The translations under genes and the position numbers were made by a program. From Macrocystis pyrifera (Eukaryota; Sar; Phaeophyceae; Laminariales; Laminariaceae): a stretch of DNA of 64,000 bases. Position 1 is the stretch's first letter, and every line of letters starts with the position of its first letter. Positions 1 through 9,799 of the stretch are shown in pieces. Where the stretch lies: contig JASSKH010000037.1 of NCBI GenBank assembly GCA_031763025.1, forward strand, positions 1,550,001 through 1,614,000. The letters are read 5' to 3'. The notes beneath the pieces are model-generated. The model saw nothing but the letters and a program-made list of their open reading frames with translations, did no database searches and was not told the origin of the DNA.

Positions 1-231
1 TTCGGGAAGAGTGGCTTTCAAGACTGTCAGTGTGATTGACCAGGTTGCCAATAGAACGTTGATCTTACTTACCTTTGGCATTGCAGACCGGCTATAACTC
101 TAGATAGCATACGGCGTGCGTCATCAGAGTTTTTAGACGGCAGGTTCACCCTCATCGGCAGACGCCCAAACACCACGAAACAAAAACCCTATCTCTCTGC
201 ACGACACCCAATAACCACCAAGTCTACTGCC

Positions 232-633
232 ATGAACTCCGACATGAACGCAAACACCAACACCAACTCGAAGGGAAACAAGGCAAACAACACTGGCAAG
301 GGCAAGGACCTTTCTAGGCGGTCCACTGCTGCGTCAAACGCTGCTGCTCGGGAGGCCGCCATCGGTGGCGCTGCTCCTGCCTCTCCTGCGGCTGCTGAAC
401 TTGCTGCTGCTGCTCCTGCTGGTGCCGGCGCCGGTCCAGCTGCTCTTGCTGGCGCCAGTGCATTCACTACCCCGACTAAGGCTTCCGGAGGCACCTCTGC
501 TTCACGCTTCTCGGGGGGACCTTGGCAGTCAGTCGCCAAGCGCAGCACGCCTACCACCACTGCACTTACGCCGATTGTAAAGTGCAACCGTTGCTTCGGA
601 GCGAAGCTCCAAAGGCAGCATTTACGGCGTTAA
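232..633 (+). CDS. Ala-rich hypothetical ORF, doubtful
   Basis: A 133-residue open frame starts at an ATG and is dominated by Asn/Lys-rich then Ala-rich low-complexity sequence; I recognise no domain. Its 3' end runs into a local duplication (second copy from 645) that repeats the last residues, including the short Cys pair VKCNRCFGAKLQ. It lies just upstream of a Helitron relic and could be part of that element or of an unrelated exon. No splice sites or homology support it, so it may be non-coding. Confidence 0.2.
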   Translation: MNSDMNANTNTNSKGNKANNTGKGKDLSRRSTAASNAAAREAAIGGAAPASPAAAELAAAAPAGAGAGPAALAGASAFTTPTKASGGTSASRFSGGPWQSVAKRSTPTTTALTPIVKCNRCFGAKLQRQHLRR

Positions 634-843
634 GGTGGACTTTTAGTCAGTCGCCAAGCGCAGCACGCCGTCCACCACTGCACTCACGCCGATCGTAAAG
701 TGCAACCGTTGCTTCGGAGCGAAGCTCCAAAGGCAGTATTTTGGCGGTAAGGTGGACTTCAGGCGTGTTGCGCTTGGCGAGTGACTGCCAAGATTCCCCC
801 GAGAAGGGTGAAGCAGATGTGCCCCCGGAAGCCTTCGTCGGGG
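478..843. repeat. Local tandem plus inverted duplication
   Basis: A segment of about 118 bp at 527-644 is repeated directly at 645-762 (both start AGTCAGTCGCCAAGCGCAG and share GCTTCGGAGCGAAGCTCC). The segment 478-551 reappears inverted at 770-843 with a few mismatches. The arrangement is direct copy, direct copy, inverted copy, and could fold into a long imperfect hairpin. Confidence 0.85.
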
Positions 844-1004
844 TAGCGAAGGCACTGGCCTTGCATCACTATCTGTAAGAAACTAGCAGGAAAGTATGCT
901 CCAAGCATTGTCCCCAACCTTTCCATGGACGCACTGGATCCAACCTTGGCACTGGCCGCGCTGAAAACAGACGCCTCGACAACAACGACAAAACAACCAT
1001 TAGT

Positions 1005-2225
1005 AAAAAAAACGATGAACGTCAAACCGTTGAAACCGATATAGACAACCGTTGGGTCGTGCCCTACAAGCCCTACCTACGTACGAAGTGTGACTGCCAC
1101 ATTTGTTGCGATTGGGTCACTGCAAAAGCTGTTGTTGCTTACCTTTACGATTACTTTTTCAAAGGTCGCGATTTGGCGAAAGCCAAATCCTTTTCTAAAG
1201 AAATGAAATTGAAGCCTACAAAACTATCAGATTCATTTCTAGCTTTGAAGCTATGTGGAGGATTTTCGGATACGAGATGCAGCACCGCACGCCAAACGTG
1301 ATCTTACCATTTGTCCACCTTCAGAACGAACAAACCGTCGTCCACGAGGAAGCCGACAACGACATCCGAAGATGTGCAAAAGCCAACAAGTCCGTTTCTG
1401 ACCTCATAAAATGCTTCGCCCGCCCATCAGGCCCTCTCTTTGGCGACTCAAGCTTCCTCGATTACTTCGAAAACTAACCCGAACGACGCAACTCAAAACG
1501 GAACAATAACAAGGACGACTCGAAGACAGTGAGTCCGCCCGCTCGACCAGCGACTGCGAAGACTACAACGTTGACCAAGGCAACAACGCCATACCCACAG
1601 ACCTTTACAACAACTATCTCTACCGCAAAACGTGTCCATGTGTTCGCAGAATGAACTTGTTCAAAGCAGATGCCGGAGACGCTTGGTGTCTTCGCTGCTT
1701 CATCGCATCCCATCTTCCGGTCGGGAGGATATTAGGACAGTCCACGGCATTATTTACGACACGCACAACGAAGCCGCCCGCCAACTTGGCCTAGTCCAAA
1801 ATTGAACAAGAGTACCAACTTGGCCCCGTTACCCTCTTGGGGACGCCAACCGACGTTGTTGATGCCTCCTTTATTTCTTACCCGTGGAAACATTTTCAAC
1901 GCTTCCGCCTCATTCAATCAGTCCATGCGAGACCGCCTCGACAAACCTCACTCTGTCACCGTTGGTGCTATTGGCGAGGGGGAGATCGCTCCCATTGCTC
2001 TTCCTGACCGGTCTAAAGCTATTACGCTGCACCATACTTCCGTCTCCGATAGCGCGTCTGCCCCGTCCACCCGTGCAGTTTGTGGCGTCACCGACTTCGA
2101 GAAACTCGTTCATTTTTGTGTATCTTGGTCTCCTTGCTGCCGACCACCACTGCCTTCGCCGAACGAGGTATCTCGGCACCTACGAGTGTCAGCGTTGATC
2201 AGGCTAACAACGACGTTCTTTCATC
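1005..2225 (+). pseudogene. Degenerate Helitron Rep/helicase relic
   Basis: Translated pieces in several frames line up in order with Helitron transposases. From about 1008 comes DNRWVVPYKPYL, then AYLYDYFFKGRDLA, the Rep tyrosine-motif region with the usual Lys changed to Asp. After a frameshift near 1215-1235 comes MWRIFGYEMQHRTP (1253 on). After a further frame change comes EDIRTVHGIIYDTHNEAARQ (about 1717-1795). Pif1-helicase-like remnants follow: TDVVDASFISYPWKHFQ (about 1849-1900), VGAIGEGEIAPIALPD (about 1951-2010) and AERGISAPTSVSVDQANNDV (about 2155-2215). The N-terminal helicase part with the nucleotide-binding motifs is missing between 1800 and 1850, and stops and frameshifts are frequent. 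The copy cannot encode an active transposase. Family assignment rests on recognised motif order. Confidence 0.8.
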
Positions 2226-2481
2226 TTCTCCCGAACGCTTGACACTCGCAGCTTTTAGTTGGAATGACCTGATCAGAGATAATCCGAATGACGTCGCTGA
2301 AGACACCTCTGTCGAATTCCGTATTTGTGCTATTAATAGAGTCGTCCTCCATCATGCCACTCCGAAGGGGAATCTTGTATTATATCACGAAACCAGAAAT
2401 ACACGCGATTGTTTTGCGATTTTTCCGGCCTTCCACAGGGTCTAAGAGATGACGATCTGGATGGTCTATCTTTAGATCAGA

Positions 2482-2592
2482 TATTACGAGGGTCCATAGT
2501 TAACGGGACCAAATTTTGTTAGTAAAAATAGGTAAATATATAGTTTTTTTTATGTATACCACAGGTCCTATTAACTATGTACCCCCGTAATA
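2482..2592. repeat. MITE family 1, copy 1 (palindromic, ~110 bp)
   Basis: The element starts TATTACGAGGGTCCATAG and ends with the near-complement CTATGTACCCCCGTAATA, with an AT-rich middle containing TTAGTAAAAATAGG. It is one of seven copies in the window (2482, 11250, 13443, 19402, 30333, 31744, 43588). Ends of TA suggest TA target duplication, as for Tc1/mariner-type elements. No coding capacity. Confidence 0.9.
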
Positions 2593-2790
2593 GATCATTT
2601 ACAGATAAATCATCTAGATTCTAGCCTGCCGTTATATATTTTGTGCTGAAGGATATGTACAGTACCGCTCCAACCCAGGAAAGCTGTCCTACAGCAGAGC
2701 ATGCAAGAGTATACGCCTAGATTGTACAGCTCATGCAGATCATACAGATCTATCTGCCCTGAACGATCTAGATCGTGGAAGAGTGAGTCG
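2593..2790 (-). repeat. GATC-rich dispersed repeat, family 2, inverted copy
   Basis: An AT-rich repeat of 200-250 bp packed with GATC/AGATCT words. The core, read on the other strand, is GGACATGTTTCCTGGGTTGGA then CAGATCCTGCACAGC then CTCATAACGG. Other copies are near 6220, 9800, 30840, 34880, 35815, 36365, 44035 and 46795. It abuts MITE copy 1. Confidence 0.75.
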
Positions 2791-2935
2791 ATAATATGTT
2801 CGCGGCGTGCGTCCCCTTCCAAACTTGACCCCTTTTTGCTTTTTCCTCGGCCTCGGCGTCTTCCTATGTACCCCCGCCCCCACCTTCACTCACCACCGAC
2901 GGCGACGATACCGACGACAACCCACCTACCGACAG

Positions 2936-3753
2936 CGGAAGGAGATGACCGACACCATCAAAGCCGACCTAGAGCGTCTCTTTCCGACGGGCTGCGGCGA
3001 CCATTTCCTCGCCCCGGCGAGGCAGGAGCTCCTCCTGAGCGTCCTGTCCCTCTGGGCTGACCTTCACCCTGCAACGGGGTACCGGCAGGGGATGCACGAG
3101 GTCCTCGCCCCGCTTATCCTGGCGCTCGAAAAAGAGGTCGCCGCGGCCACTCGCGCGGAGGCCGGGCGCTCTACTGCTGCTTCTACTGCTGCTGCTGCTG
3201 CTGTTGCAAGCGGGGCTTCGGCAGGCCAGGCGGCGGCAGCGGCGGCGGCGGGCGATACCGTGGCAAGCAAGCCGTTAGAAAGCGATCCGTTGACAAACGA
3301 TCCGTTGGCAAGCGGGTCGTTGGCAAGCGCGACTTCCGCAAGCGAGGCTGCGGCAAGCAAGGCAGCGACGGCGGCGGTGGCGGCGAGAGCTCCGCCGTTG
3401 GTAGGCACCACTATCACAGATGGAAATCCAGTGGAGGCGTTAATGCGCGGGCCGGGGGTTGCCGCCACCTTGGGGGCCGGGTGTTCCCCGGAAGACCTCG
3501 ACCTCGAAGCGGACGCCTTCTGGCTTTTCGCCGCAGTTATGAAAGGGCTGGAGGGGTTCTACGAGCACGGCGCGAATGGCGGCGGCTTTGGTCAGCGGCG
3601 GGGGGGGGGGGGCGAGTGGGGAAAGGGGGGGGGGGGGATAGTGGGCTTGACTCGCCCGTGGTTGAGATGTGTAAGCGGCTACAGGGGTCGCGAATGCGGG
3701 AGGCTGACCCCGAGCTGCAGAGGCATCTGGCGGAGCTTGATATCAGCCCCCAG
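2936..3753 (+). CDS. TBC exon: Arg- and Gln-finger half plus Ala/Ser insertion
   Basis: Begins in phase 0 with RKEMTDTIKADLERLFP. The TBC sequence is interrupted after LILALEKEVAAAT by a low-complexity insert, roughly 3140-3475. It holds short imperfect repeats of a 12-15-bp unit (GATCCGTTGGCAAGCG) giving DPLASGSLASA-like peptide. The domain resumes at DLDLEADAFWLFAAV. The end of the exon, MCKRLQGSRMREADPEL to LDISPQ, is read in a different frame from the start; the switch falls within 3600-3640, where there are runs of 14 and 13 G. The donor is CAG|GTGAAA at 3754. Confidence 0.85.
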
Positions 3754-4797
3754 GTGAAATTTTAGATTGATTGAATTTAATCGACGTCACTGACTGACTG
3801 CTTTGGTTGGCTGACTGATTTGATTTGCTTGACTGACTGACTGCTTTGATTGGCTGACTGACTTGATTTGCTTGACTGACTGACTGCTTTGATTGGATGT
3901 CTGTCTCGATTGGGTAACTGGTTTGACACGCTGAGTTACTTGATTGGCTTACCGATTCGATTGGCTAACTGACTTGGCTTTATTGGTTGGCTATCATAGT
4001 TGGCTGACGAAATGATTGGTTTACGCGGGGAGGAGCCATTCACACCCTAATTCGATTTCTTGTTTTTGGGGCATACGATCGATATGTTCCAACTCTGTGG
4101 GGTGATCGATATGTTCCATCTCTGTGGTGAGTCGTTTTTGACCCTCCTTTTCTTTCCCCCCCCCCCCCCCACGCCTCCCTTTGCTCCGTCTCGAAAGGGA
4201 TGCGTGGTCAATGGTCAAATGACTTAAGGCAAGCAACAAATGAGTACGCCCCGCCCCCCCCCCCCCCCCACGCCTGTCTCGCCCTCCGCGCCGCGCGTCG
4301 TGCCATCACGCGTCATCGTAATCGTTGTTCTTATTTTTGGCGTCGACGGTGTTCCTTATTTTTGGCGTGGGCTGTATCAGCTGTACGGGATGAAGTGGGC
4401 GCGGTTAATGTGCGGGCGGGAGTTCCGCGTGGAGGCGGTTATGCTGCTGTGGGACCACATCTTCGCGTCCTCCTGGCTGGAGGGCCGACCAGCCCTCCCC
4501 GAGTGCATCGAGAGCGTCGCAGTTGCCATGGTGCGTGCGGTGCGATGCGGCATACCATCGAAGATTAGGGAGGTGTCGGATAGCGTGAGAGCCGTTCAAC
4601 GGCTTTTTCCCAGGACCTGGGGACCTATCGAACCCGTTGATAGTTCTAAGGCACAGCTGTAACTTGGGCAGTGCGTGGGTCATCGTTATGTGCTCTTGGA
4701 TCGACGTTGTTGCCTCTAGAACGTGATTACTACCCTACATTGCATGCAGTTACGGCTTACACCCCCACCCCCCCCTCACCACGGCCATGCATGACAA

Positions 4798-4841
<44 letters not shown>

Positions 4842-7800
4842 CGCCTCGAAAGGTGGTGTCAATACGCGATCAGCTGCTTGCCGAGGACAACACGGGCTGC
4901 CTGCAGCTCCTCATGCGCTACCCGCCAGACCAGAGCGTGTCGAGAGTCATCGGCCTCTCCCTCACCCTCGCACAGGAGCCCGGCGGAGACAACCCGCCCC
5001 CCACCGCCTCCTCTGGCAGCGCCTTCTCCGACCCTGCTGCCTTCGGCCCTGCCGTGGAGGCAGTGCCGGTGTCGATGTCCCCCCTTGCCGCCTCCTCTGC
5101 GGCTGCTGGGCGTAAGGCCTCCGCGCACTCGGACTCCGCCCCCGCTTGGCTGGTGGAAAAGAGTCGAGCGGGGAAGGAGGGGGGAGGCGTTCCGTCTGAG
5201 CAGCGACTCCACCCGCGGACGGGCACAGACCGCGAGGCGGAGCGTCGACGAGTTGGAGCAGACGGCGGCGGCGGGAGGGTAGGGGGGGTGGGTGGTGGTG
5301 TGGCGGGGGTTCTTGAGTCTACGGGAGTCGGGGCTAGTTGGGAGGGGAGTAATGAGGGCGGGCGGGAGGTCAAGAATAATTGGCAGCAGGGCTTGGACGA
5401 TTTCGCTCGGAGGTGGGCCTGGTGAACAACACGCGTGCCTTGCTGGGCGTCTGCTGACTACATCCTGTTGTATGATTACATTGTGGTATTGCGTATTCGG
5501 TGTTTGGTATTCGGTATTTGGTATGCTGATAGTTCGGTATTCGGGGTCTGGTACAGTACCGGTAGTGGGCGTGCTGCACATGGTACTTGGTATTCGGTTT
5601 GCGGCACACTTGGTTTTCGATACTTAGTTTTCGGTACTTGATTTAATAATTCGGTATTTACTTTTCGATCCTCGATATTCGGAGCGTGGTTCTTGGTATT
5701 AGGTTTTCTAAACCGGTATTCGTCTGGTTCTTCGCCGGGCGATGGAGGATCATAACAGTACAGAGGGTACACGGGGGCCACACTATGCCCTCGCCTCGCT
5801 GGTCCATGCTATATACGTGCGGCGCGTAAAACATTAGTTTAGCCCTTTTTTACCACTTCCCGAATGTTCTTCCCCACAGTCTGGAGAAACGACTTTTTAC
5901 ACTCGTAACTAGAGTTCTACGAACTTCAAGTGTAGTGTTTGTATTTCCAGTCGAAATAAGTTCAGCAGCCACAGAGCTCAGAAACCAGTACCGCCGCTTC
6001 GGGGACCAAACCTTAACCCCTTGAGAACTGCACACCTCCGGTTTTTTTGGGGGGGGAAAGATACTTGGAAATAGTGTAGGGTACTGCTTGCAGCAGCGAG
6101 AAGGGCTCACACCTCGGAGTGATGATGATCTTAATAATCGATTCCGGCTTGACAATCTACGTGTTTTAAGGCAGATAGATAATGCTTCCAATCATTGTAT
6201 CCATGATCTAGTGATGGCTTACGTTGCCGGTTGGGACCCGCATAGTCCGCATGATTTACTGTAGCTCTTCACGTTCTACTGGGTTAGGCCTGCCCTGTAC
6301 GGCGGATTTTGCACAAGCTCTCACAACGGCAGCCGAGGAACTAGATCATCTACAGTAGATAGATCAGATAGATCATGATTTGTTCGATGTGTAGGCCACT
6401 CCTAATAAGTATGTCACTCTAAATGCGGGTAGTTTGTACCGAAAAACGTGGGTGTGGTTCTGAAGAGGTTGACTAACGTTAGAGGGGTGCTGCGATAGAG
6501 GTGCGTAGCACTTGAAAAAATGCACCAGGTAAATATTTCCGACTGATCTGATCGGGGCTTCTTAACCCAATATCGTCGGAACACCGTTATTAGTGTTGAA
6601 CTACGAGGTACGATAATTTTCGTGGTTTACCTCTATACCTGCATATAGGCTTTGGGATTGCACTGATTGGTCACCGGGTTGCACTTTTAGCTTTTCTCAA
6701 AATAAATCAGTTATTGGGTGTGAGGCATGGAACTCCTATAAGATAATCAAGTCAGGAGCCTCAGAAAAAATTAGGTGCCCCCCCTGTAAGGCAAACGCGC
6801 CTCGTTGCGTCGTACTCCCTCGGCGGCAACGCTTCCTGATCCCTTTTTTTCCTCCCTGCTGCACTGGCGTGTACAATTTTTCGCGAACAGGGCACTCAAC
6901 GCGGCGCACGGCGTGGCAAAGTTGGCGGTGCAAACCGTGGAGCGTAGCCAAGCGGCAGGAGGAGGAGGAGGAGGAGGAGGATGGGGAGCGGGGGGGGACG
7001 CGAGGTCGCAGGCGCAGGGGGAGGGGGTGTCGGGGTCGGAAGCTGCCACCCTCGCACGCCGGCTCCGCGCAGCGTGCGCCGCGATGGAGGTAAGGAGTAA
7101 AAAAAAAAACTACTGCTGTAGAGCAGAGCCAACGGTATGCGTTGCTCTGCTTTCCCCTACCAGTAGGTGTTTTATTAACCTCTTTAGGCCTGCATTCCTG
7201 TTTTTGGAAACAAATCGCGTGGAATTGGGGTGATATTGTTTCTGTACAGCGCAGCACTAAAAGGGTTTGAACGTGCGTGCATGGCGGTCGGGGTGGTGGT
7301 GGTGGTGGTGGTGGTGATCGGTGTTAGCGTTAACCCGTTCAATGCTGCAGTGCACAGACACACCTATTCAACTCCAATTCCAAGTGAGTTGTGCGCAAGT
7401 TGGGAGTGCAGTCCTGAGAGGGTTAAGGATGGAGTTCTGTCGGGAACTGCCAGTCCGAACAGAAACAGGTCTTGAGGGGTAAAATTTAGGGTAGTGGCCG
7501 ACGGGGGTGGCCGGTTGGCCTGCTGGGCGGCCGCCCCTTTCGGATTTCCTAGTGAGAAGTTGGCGTTTCACGTTTTGGCGTCGACGCTGGGTTTCTGTTA
7601 TCGTATTGGCCCTGGTGATAGATCTACTTCGTATGTACTGTAACGGTCTCCTTTCGCTGGTCGATACACTTTTTTTTGTTTTTTGGGCGGTGCAGACTTT
7701 GCGTTTTTTTCAACGTCCCGGTGGTGCACAAAATGTCATCGGACTTTACCTTGCGTCGCCCCACGTCCGAATGCCTCTCTCCGAAGGGGAAAACCTTGAT

Positions 7801-8753
7801 ACAGTAAATATTTCGACTTGAGCAACGAGATGTGCTCCCGGATGGGGTTGGTTTTGGGTGCTGGGGAGGGTGCTGGATGGTCTTCTGCCCCTTGCGTTCA
7901 GCAGAAACCGCGACGATGAAGTCAAAGCAACGCCAAAACGAAAACCCCGCCTTTTTTGTTTTTTGTAGCACGGTATCTGTGGATGGCGCAACTGGCTGGT
8001 GGCGTGCGCTCGTTCCCTCGTCGACGAGATCCGGGTTGAAACCAATTCCCACTTTTTTTTTCGAACGTGCGGCCGCCAGAACACGCTTCGTCTTCCTTAC
8101 TTTCTAGTCATCCGATGCCGTCATCCATAGACCCCCCACATAGTGCCGAAGTCCGCCTCACAAGCGGTTCTTAGTAGGATGCAGCTCACGCTCTTTATGC
8201 GACTCGCCGAACACCTCACGGCGCTTCGCGCTTGATGCATGCAATGTATGCCTGTCCGGTGAGAACATGACGTGCTCCGTCCCGGCATTGTAGGGATGCG
8301 AGGGTCTATGGTCATACGACTAGGGCCGTGCATGATGATGAGTGCACACCCCCCCCCCCCCCCGCCCCTCCCTAACTTTGGTGTAAGCAATGTCTGCCTG
8401 GTCGGTGGAAAACCCGACTTGCTCCACCCCGGCGAGAGTCTATGGTCATACGACTAGGGCCATGCCTGACAATGAGTAGTACCCCCCCCCCCGCTCCCAC
8501 GCAATCCCCACAGACCGGTGAGGCCTCAGTGAATGTGGTGGCGCAGGAAATTAGGGAAGTGGCGCGGTTGCTCGAGCAGCGACGGTGGGGGGGGCAAGGC
8601 GGCAGGGCGCCGGACAGTCAAAGTGCTCGCGTCAATAGTGCTACGGCTACTGCGGGGCGCAGAGCGGGGGCGCGTGGCGGGGGGTGGCAGCGGTGGTGGT
8701 GGTCGTGGTGGCGGGGGGCCGACCTTCACTCGGGCATTTTCTACGTATTCTGA
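2936..8753 (+). CDS. TBC1D5-like Rab GTPase-activating protein (3' part, five exons)
   Basis: Exons: 2936-3753, 4381-4530, 4853-5412, 6891-7089, 8514-8753, all GT-AG. The first visible exon opens after a plausible acceptor (ACCGACAG), so the N-terminus lies in an unseen upstream exon. The TBC catalytic motifs are intact: IKADLERLFP carries the Arg finger (codon 2975-2977) and YRQGMHE the Gln finger (codon 3086-3088). The rest follows the TBC1D5 pattern: DAFWLFAAVM, LAELDISPQ joined to LYGMKWARLMCGREF, LLWDHIFAS, LLMRYPP. Family members stimulate GTP hydrolysis on Rab proteins, and TBC1D5 itself acts with retromer on endosomal Rab7. Oddities are an Ala/Ser-rich insertion of about 110 residues between the two TBC halves and a frame change (frame of 2936 to frame of 3481) at G runs 3600-3637, probably a homopolymer length error. 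The stop at 8751-8753 follows a Gly/Arg/Trp low-complexity tail. Ends are less certain than the core. Confidence 0.88.
3780..4015. repeat. Intronic GACTGACTG tandem repeat
   Basis: Degenerate tandem array in TBC intron 3754-4380. The unit is about 40 bp, built from GACTGACTGCTTTGATTGG and CTGACTGACTTGATTTGCTT, decaying rightward into ATTGGTTGGCT words. No coding signal. Confidence 0.85.
4178..4270 (+). repeat. Poly-C-tailed repeat, type 2
   Basis: Starts CTCCGTCTCGAAAGGGATGC, continues GGTCAATGGTCAAATGAC and AGGCAAGCAACAAATGAGTACG, and ends in poly-C. Other copies are 44606-44690 (inverted) and 48923-49003. It follows another C tract at 4156-4171. Confidence 0.75.
4381..5412 (+). CDS. TBC exons 4381-4530 and 4853-5412
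   Basis: The first exon (50 codons, phase 0 at both ends) encodes LYGMKWARLMCGREF to ESVAVAM, the TBC segment after the finger motifs. The second starts VVSIRDQLLAEDNTGCLQLL and contains LMRYPPDQSVSRVIGLSL, matching the end of the TBC1D5 domain. It then enters Pro/Ser/Ala/Gly-rich sequence and leaves two bases (AG) at donor GGAG|GTGGGC. The intron between them (4531-4852) ends in a 39-base poly-C tract (4800-4838) only 14 bases before the acceptor; its start CATGCATGACAATG is the tail end of the poly-C-tailed repeat. Confidence 0.85.
4785..4838 (+). repeat. Fragment of poly-C-tailed SINE-like repeat with 39-base C tract
   Basis: Only the last part of the type 1 repeat is present (ACGGCCATGCATGACAATG), then 39 C. 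It forms the pyrimidine tract of the downstream acceptor of the TBC gene. Confidence 0.7.
5470..5720. repeat. GGTATTCGGTATTTGGT low-complexity repeat in TBC intron
   Basis: About 250 bp of degenerate tandem words GGTATTCGGT, TTTGGTATT and TTTTCGGTACTTG. No gene signal. The rest of the intron 5413-6890 holds a family 2 copy (about 6220-6380) and a dispersed repeat at 6555-6780, and nothing else that I recognise. Confidence 0.8.
6220..6380 (+). repeat. GATC-rich dispersed repeat, family 2 copy
   Basis: Shares CCGGTTGGGACCCGCAT, ACTGGGTTAGGCCTG, CTCTCACAACGGCAG and the GATC-rich end with the other copies. It is more diverged than the 9800 and 44035 copies. Confidence 0.6.
6555..6780 (+). repeat. 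Dispersed repeat, second copy at 19625-19800
   Basis: Both copies begin with a CTTAACCCAA...ATCGTCGGAA block, contain a CGGGxTGCA core and TCAGTTxTTGGGTG, and finish with GAGGCTCAGAAAA and TTAGG. Copies are about 180-225 bp. Class unknown; one lies in a TBC intron, the other in a SURF6 intron. Confidence 0.65.
6891..7089 (+). CDS. TBC gene exon, Ala/Gly-rich C-terminal part
   Basis: The acceptor GCGAACAG gives a first G that completes AGG with the previous exon, so the frame is retained. It encodes ALNAAHGVAKLAVQTVERSQ, a Gly run from a GGA microsatellite (6957-6980), then ATLARRLRAACAAME, and ends at donor GAG|GTAAGG. The helical Ala-rich ends resemble the C-terminal helices of TBC1D5-like proteins, but this is inferred from context and splice phase. 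Confidence 0.7.
7331..7425. repeat. MITE family 3 copy (AACCCTTTTAGGACTGCAGT ends)
   Basis: Left end TAACCCGTTCAATGCTGCAG and right end GTGCAGTCCTGAGAGGGTTA are near complements. Related copies are 31099-31198, 38679-38777 and 51817-51900, with a more diverged version at about 5998-6100. Confidence 0.7.
8140..8364 (+). repeat. Poly-C-tailed SINE-like repeat, type 1, longest copy
   Basis: About 220 bp: CTTTATGCGACTCGCCGAAC, CACGGCGCTTCGCGCTTG, CCTGTCCGGTGAGAACATGA, CCGTCCCGGCATTGTAGGGA, GGTCATACGACTAGGGCCGT, then GAGTGCAC and poly-C. Other copies: 8377-8492 (+), 9018-9235 (-), 43219-43350 (+), three inverted copies in 44920-45330, 48790-48922 (+), and the fragment at 4785. Several copies lack the left part while all keep the poly-C end, as expected for retroposons. 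No open frame; no convincing RNA polymerase III box was identified. Confidence 0.8.
8377..8492 (+). repeat. Poly-C-tailed repeat, type 1, left-truncated copy
   Basis: Begins at TAAGCAATGTCTGCCTGGTC and ends with GAGTAGTAC and 11 C. The acceptor of the last TBC exon (CCCCACAG, 8506-8513) is 21 bp downstream, so this copy supplies the C-rich tract before the splice site. Confidence 0.8.
8514..8753 (+). CDS. Terminal exon of the TBC gene
   Basis: Starts in phase 0 with TGEASVNVVAQEIREVARLL, a likely helix, then EQRRWGGQGGRAPDSQ and a Gly/Arg/Trp-rich tail to a TGA at 8751-8753. The start is supported by the acceptor and phase. The exact end is uncertain because another frame also stays open to 8796. 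Confidence 0.6.
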   Translation, partial: TGEASVNVVAQEIREVARLLEQRRWGGQGGRAPDSQSARVNSATATAGRRAGARGGGWQRWWWSWWRGADLHSGIFYVF

Positions 8754-9017
8754 AGACGATGGTTGCGCGGACGGTCTCTACACCCGAGATTTGTGACCCC
8801 CCCGCAAAATGTTCTCGTACATAAGCAGTGGCGAGAGGTCGGCATCTGTTTTTTATCTTGACGAGAGAATGGAACAGAGGGGTTTCCACGAAAGGAAGAA
8901 GGCATTTCTTTCGGGTTGGGGTTAGGGTCGGCACAAAGGGGTTTTTACGAAAGGCAGACGGCATATATGGCATTATTTTGACTGGGGTGGGGGAGGAGGG
9001 GAGGGGGAGAGGAGGAG

Positions 9018-9235
9018 GGGGGAAGGGGAGATGTACTCGATATCATGCATGGCCGTAGTCGTAAGACCATTGACCCTCGCATCCTGCGATGCCGGGACGG
9101 AGCACGTCGGGTTTTCACCGACCAGGCTGGCATTGCTCGCACCAAGCGCGAAGCGCTGTCAAGTGTCTGACGAGTCGCATGAAGGGTGAGTTGCATCTAA
9201 CTAAGAATCGCTTATGAGGCGGACTTGCACATGGA
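9018..9235 (-). repeat. Poly-C-tailed SINE-like repeat, type 1, inverted copy
   Basis: On this strand it reads from a G-rich tract (the complement of poly-C) through TCGATATCATGCATGGCCGT, GGGACGGAGCACGTCGGGTT, CACCAAGCGCGAAGCGC and GACGAGTCGCATGAAGGGTG, nearly full length. It shares the right-hand sequence AAGCGxTT with the 8140 copy. Confidence 0.8.
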
Positions 9236-9799
9236 TGACAGCTTCAAGGCGTTAATATATTTTCCGGTGTGGCTACTTCCTGAGACAGCAATGGGAGTAC
9301 TATGTAACTGCCTCTTGGATGCCTTACCATAAACACCACTAGGTACGTGATAGGGGGGGGGGGAGGGGCGCAGACCGGGCGGTTGAACGTACGGATGGAG
9401 CGAGTTGGCGCCGTTAGCTCTGCAGGCCGCTCTATCCGGAAATTTAGGGACCGTATTGAGTATTTTAATATTATGAATACCCAAACGATCCTTACATTTC
9501 CTACCCTCCCTTCCCCTATAACCTCCTCTCCCTGCCCTCCCGTGCTCTTCCCCACCCCACCGTACCTTGCCTTAGGGCGGTAGTTTGTGGCTCTCTGATG
9601 TGGTGGGACGCACGTGTCTATCTACGGCGAGGGTAAGGTGGTTGTCAAGTTGCGGCAAATAGTGTTGGGTATCGAACGACACCGATAAAAAAAAAAACAT
9701 ATTTCGTAATCGATACGATTTCGCTGTTTGGTACATCGAAGTTGTCGATCAGCATATCCTCGAATATCCACCCGGCGCACGAATGCGAATGGTTGCACA

